Origin: Marsupella aquatica
Taxonomy: Eukaryota > Marchantiophyta
Assembly (NCBI GenBank): GCA_973895155.1
Contig: OZ316892.1
Coordinates: forward strand, 11,036,001-11,100,000
Direction of reading: 5' to 3'
Length of the DNA: 64,000 nucleotides
Shown: positions 59,622-64,000 of the stretch, one piece after another
Numbering within the stretch: position 1 is the stretch's first letter
Layout: each line of letters begins with the position of its first letter
Position numbers and translations under genes: made by a program
The notes under the pieces: generated by a model
The model's input: only the letters and a program-made list of their open reading frames with translations
Databases searched by the model: none
Told to the model about the DNA's origin: nothing

Positions 59622-60024
59622 TGTTGAGCATAGACGACGATCGCAACGGCAAGCCCATGAACCATCCAACGCACAATAGTCGACACAAGAGATACGTGGT
59701 TCACCTCCTTGAGGCTACGTCCACGGGAACACACAAGAGAGCTTTACTGAACTCTAAGCCCGTCGGCTATACCAAGTCTCCATAGTGTAAGCTCTCCCTA
59801 TCTCTCAAGTGGCTCCATAACAATGAGCCTTGGTTCTACCTCTCCAAGCACACATGCCTCTTATGATATAGTGTGCAACTTAGTTGTACCTAACCACATA
59901 GTTGTACCTAATCACGTAGTTGTACCTAACCACATAGTTGTACCTAATCACGTAGTTGTACCAACCCATGTTGTTATACCAACCACGTCATACCTAACCT
60001 AGACGTAAGAGTAAATACCCAACA
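59622..60024 (-). repeat. 3' LTR of Copia element 3
   Basis: TGTTGAGCAT to ACCCAACA. It contains about five tandem units of the AGTTGTACCTAA(C/T)CAC type against three in element 1. Confidence 0.95.
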
Positions 60025-60034
60025 ATCTTCCCCT
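60025..60034 (-). other. Polypurine tract of Copia element 3
   Basis: The minus strand reads AGGGGAAGAT next to the LTR. Confidence 0.8.
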
Positions 60035-60214
60035 GGACTCTGGTCTAGGGGAGAGTAATACTGTCAATGTATATGATCCCTCAGCGGGAAGTTCTGGACA
60101 AAAACCAAACCGATTTCCCTCTCTAACTAGAGCAAACCAGAACTAAGCCGTAGCCTAAACATAGGAACGAGGAAGAGCATATATCAGTAATTACAATGAA
60201 TGTTTAAGAAAACT

Positions 60215-63200
60215 CTACTTGTGATGCAATTGCAAAACCTGCAATACTTCACGGTGTCTAGAGAAACTCTCCAAAGGAATCACTTTGGTAAATGCGTCAG
60301 CCGGGTTGAGTTTACCATCAATCTTGACTAGCTCAAACAAATTATCAAACACAGCCTGCCTGATAAAATGGTACCTGACGTCAATGTGCTTCACTCTGCT
60401 GTCCATCACCTGGTTCACAGCAAGGTGGAGCACACTTTGACTATCACAATGGAGCTTCATATTCCCCTGTGGCAATCCCATTTCAATGATATGTCTATCC
60501 AACCAAATCGCTTCCTTTGCTGCTTCCGCAGCTGCAACATACTCCGCTTCTGTAGTAGACTGAGCAATACACTTCTGCAAAGTAGACCTCCAACTTATGC
60601 ATCCACCGCCAAGTGTGAACACGTATCCTGTTGTTGATCTCCTTCGGTCCAAATCTTGTCCATAGTCAGAATCAACATAGCCAATCAATGATTTAGCATT
60701 CTTTGCATTCGCATCAAATAAAAGACCATGATCCACGGTACCCTTCAAGTACCTGATAATCCACTTCACTGCTTCCCAGTGTACCTTCCCTGGATTCGAT
60801 ATGTACCTGCTCACCTTGCCCATAGCCATGGCAAGATTAGGTCTAGTGCAAGTCATCAAATACATGAGACTCCCCACTGCCTTGTCATACGGAACCTTTG
60901 ACATCAACCCCTTCTCTGTGTCATCCGTAGGACAGAACGCTGATGATAACTTGAAGTGTGGAGCCAACGGGGTACTTACTGGCTTGCTATTCCCTATGTT
61001 GAACCTTGCAATTACCTTCCTCGCATAACTGCTCTGCGTCAACCATAGCTTGCCAGCCTCCAAGTCCCTAGTGATCTCCATACCCAAAATCCTCTTAGCT
61101 GGCTCTAAGTCCTTCATCTTAAACTCTGCACTAAGCAGTGCCTTGAGCTTAACAATCTCAGACCTATCCTTGGCTGCAATTAGCATATCATCCACATAAA
61201 GTACTAAAACAATGAACCCAAAGACAACATTCTTTACCGGTTTCAAATACACACAAGGGTCAAATACACTTCTGTGAAAACCTTGTGACTAAATCCAATC
61301 GTCAAACCGCTTGTTCCACTGTCTTGGTGACTGCTTCAACCCATACAAGGATTTCAGCAATCTGCAAACCAATTCCTCCTGTCCTCTCTTCACAAAACCT
61401 AGCGGTTGTCTCATGAAGATCACCTCTTCCAATGTGCCATAGAGGAAAGCTGTGACAACATCCATCTGATCTAGCAGCAGACCAAACATTACAACAAGTA
61501 CACACAATAGTCGTATTGTAGAGTACTTAGCAACTGGTGAGAAGACCTCATTGTAATCCACACCTTTCTCTTGTGTGAATCCCTTTGCTACCAATCTAGC
61601 CTTGTAGACCTTCGATCCACCTCCTATGGAATTATCCTTCAGCTTGTAAATCCACTTGCTGTCCACCACTTGCTGACCCTTAGGCAGCTTAACAAGCTCC
61701 CAAGTTTTGTTGTCCTTTAGTGACTGCATCTCCGTTTGCATTGCTGCAGTCCACTTCTGCTTCTCCTTTGAAGCACTTGCCTCATGAAATGAAGAAGGTT
61801 CCCCTTCTTCCAAAATTAACACATCACCCTCATCATCAGCTGTAAAATCATCCTCTTGCAGTTGAGATGAATCAACCCACTGTCCATACCTTGGTGGAGC
61901 GCGTACAGTGCGACCAGATGTTCTTCTAGCCGATGACTCCGGTTGATCTGCGTGTGCTGGTACAATTTGAAGCTCAACAGCATCCACTTGCTGCTCACCA
62001 GCATCAACAAACTCCTCTGGTTCCTCTGGCACAGGAACCAGCTCCATAATTGGAGCAACTCCTTCTTTCCGGTCATGCACCTCATAACCAATCTCCCCCT
62101 CAACGAGATCCGGGATAGGAGATTTTCCTTTGTCAGTACGGGAGACCTGAGTATTCTCCCCCTCCTTCAATAATCTGGATTCATTGAAGGAAACATCCCT
62201 ACTGACAACGAGCTTACAGGCAATAGGATCCCATAGCCTATAGGCTTTCACACCACTCTGGTACCCAAGAAAAACATATTTCTTGGAGGTAGGATCCAAC
62301 TTGGTCCTATTCTGCTTCGGTGTGAGAGCATATGCATCACTTCCAAAAACTACCAAGCCATGATAGTCTGCTTGCCGCTTATAGCGCATCTCAAACGGCG
62401 TTTTGAAATTGATAGCACTAGAAGGAGAAAGATTTACCAAATAAGCTGCGGTATTGATAGCTTCTGCCCAAAATTCTTGTGGTAAACCTGATTGGCTCAA
62501 CATACTCCGTGACCGCTCCAACAGTGTCCAATTGAGCCTCTCAGCGACACCATTCTGCTGCGGAGTATAAACTGTGGTGAGATGGCGAGTTATCCCCTGT
62601 TCTGAATAGTACTCTTCAAATTCCATTGAAGTGTACTCCCCGCCGTTGTCTGACCTCAGACTCTTCACCCTTGTATCCAAACACTTGATCGTGTTTCCAG
62701 TCTGATTCTCCACCTGGGCCTTCCACTTCTTAAAAATGGACAAGACATCAGACTTATGCGTCATGAAATAAATTCACACAAATCTTGAGTAATCATCAAT
62801 AAATGATACATAGTACAACTTTCCAGAGTGTGAGGGAGTCGGGGATGGACCCCACACGTCACTATGTATGTACTCAAGAACCGCTTTGGAACGATGAGTT
62901 CCAACACCAAAAGCACGACGATGCTGCTTTCCAAGAATGCAATGCTCACAAAACTCTAATTTACAAGATTGCAAATCAGAAATGAGTTCATTTTTCCGTA
63001 AGATAGCCAAACCCTTCTCACTCATATGGCCTAGCCGTGAATGCCACAGTTGAGTCATCTCCTCGTGAGACTTGGTTACATTGGCCTCTCCACATACAGT
63101 ATTGCCCTGTAACACATACAAATTCTTTTGTCTACTCCCCTTCAAAATCACTGTCTCTCCCGACCTGACTTGAAGTTCACCATCAATAACGCTCCATTGA

Positions 63201-63442
63201 TGACCATTTGAATCCAACACACCGAGTGAAATCAGATTCTTACGCATGCCAGGTACATACCTGACTCCGGACACTGTGCGCACAGCGCCATCAAACATTT
63301 GAATCTTCACAGACCCAATTCCCTCAATTTGACAGGAGTGATCATTTCCCATCAGAACTGAACCGTTTGAAATAGAGTAAGAACTGAAAAACTCACGAAT
63401 GTAACAAATATGAAAAGAGCAAGCACAATCAAGAATCCACAC
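60215..63442 (-). pseudogene. Copia pol, element 3 (two nonsense codons)
   Basis: On the minus strand, from 63,442: WILDCACSFHIC, CEHCILGKQH, DVWGP and SFIDDYSRF, then TGA at 62,774-62,776 where the other copies have TGG (Trp). The same frame continues with [50 protein letters not shown] and [13 protein letters not shown], then TAG at 61,289-61,291. It continues again with VLVLYVDDMLIAAKD and RNase H (STTEAEYVAAAEAAKEAIW, HIDVRYHFIRQ). All catalytic regions needed for reverse transcription are visible. No frameshift was found, so two point changes separate it from an open pol frame. Confidence 0.92.
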
Positions 63443-63487
63443 ATCATCTGCTCTCCTAGATGACGTGCACAGGGCATACCCCCGGCT

Positions 63488-64000
63488 TCATAAAACATAC
63501 TCATCATTGAGTAAATCAGCTTCTCCATCAGCCCTAGCCACATTTGCCGATGAAGTTTCCGCTGCCTTTCCCTTACAGTCTCGCTTGAAGTGTCCAACTT
63601 GGTTGCACTTCCAACATATCACCTGCCTCCTCTGAGGGGATTTACCCTTGGACTTAGATCTGGATTTAGATCTAAACTGGGTTCTACGGTCCCCAGTTGG
63701 TCGCTGCATACCCCTCCCACGGTTAACATTGAGGGCAGCACCAGATGATGAAGGCTGTGATGTGATGTGCATTTTCTGCTGAAGATCATCACTAAGCAGA
63801 GAACTTACCACGTCATTATATGAAATGGTATCCCTATCACGATGCAACAACACTCGTGATAGGGACTGGTAAGATGGAGGCAATGAACTAAGAAGCTGCA
63901 GAGCCTTCGTCTCATCATTCAAAGTCTCCCCAAGGTTTTCCAAGTCAACGACCATATCATTGAAAGCATCCACATGGTCTTGCAACTTTGTGCCGGATTC
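63488..64000 (-). pseudogene. Copia gag 3' part, element 3 (partial)
   Basis: Capsid end LLSSLPPSYQSLSRVLLHRDRD, an Arg/Ser/Lys-rich linker and zinc knuckle CWKCNQVGHFKRDC, ending at TGA 63,488-63,490, in frame with pol. It is cut by the window edge. The visible gag has no other stop; where element 1 has TAG, this copy has CAG. Confidence 0.9.

Larger units (their letters stand above)
59622..64000 (-). mobile_element. Ty1/Copia LTR retrotransposon 3, runs off the window
   Basis: Same family and orientation as element 1, very similar at the base level, but with the RT region present. The 3' LTR is 59,622-60,024 (403 bp, 36 bp longer than in element 1 because of two extra 18-bp units). The 5' part of gag, the leader and the 5' LTR lie beyond the window. 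It is inserted 266 bp downstream of the PYM stop codon. Confidence 0.94.

Overview
This is nuclear DNA of a land plant. The evidence is the five intron-rich genes with plant-type products (CDKB, CDC48B, LPA3, HRD1, PYM), short GT-AG introns, Copia elements primed by initiator tRNA-Met, and telobox motifs upstream of two housekeeping genes. The CDKB carries a PSTALRE-type helix, and the plain unduplicated gene set would suit a seed-free lineage (bryophyte, lycophyte or fern). I cannot settle the species from sequence alone.

Layout: 1-13,200 is repeat-dominated. It holds a complete but reverse-transcriptase-less Copia element on the minus strand (2,620-7,257) with identical LTRs and a perfect TTGCA target duplication, a pair of dispersed repeats on either side of it, an unusual interlaced inverted repeat just beyond it, and a diverged minisatellite near 10 kb. 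CDKB (13,240-15,880, minus) follows, with a purine-rich upstream region and a large fold-back element (17,163-18,008) about 1.3 kb upstream. From 18 to 23 kb there is no recognisable gene, only a GC-rich block, a Copia LTR remnant and local tandem repeats. CDC48B (23,126-27,231, minus) follows. A decayed L1-type LINE fills 28.9-35.06 kb, followed by an old LTR remnant split by a tRNA-like SINE. LPA3 (37,554-41,290, plus) and HRD1 (42,847-45,745, minus) are convergent. A CT-rich tandem-repeat field lies upstream of HRD1. A full Copia element of a related, older lineage (48,254-55,111, plus, TSD GTGTT) follows. PYM (57,539-59,355, plus) is the last gene, and a third Copia element (59,622 to beyond the window end, minus) begins 266 bp after it.

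The host genes have unrelated jobs: G2/M control, AAA+ chaperone, photosystem II assembly, ER-associated degradation, and exon-junction-complex recycling. They are interspersed singly with transposons and do not form a functional cluster. All exon models were built by hand from splice sites and homology remembered from the families. Phases close for CDKB (303 aa), LPA3 (411 aa) and HRD1 (597 aa). CDC48B needs one missing base in exon 8. PYM closes, but with a locally shifted frame in its basic region.

The most interesting signals are: an in-frame TGA at the same gag/pol column in two diverged Copia lineages; a very young element that cannot encode reverse transcriptase; a roughly 270-bp-arm fold-back upstream of CDKB; and single-base discrepancies in two otherwise conserved genes.
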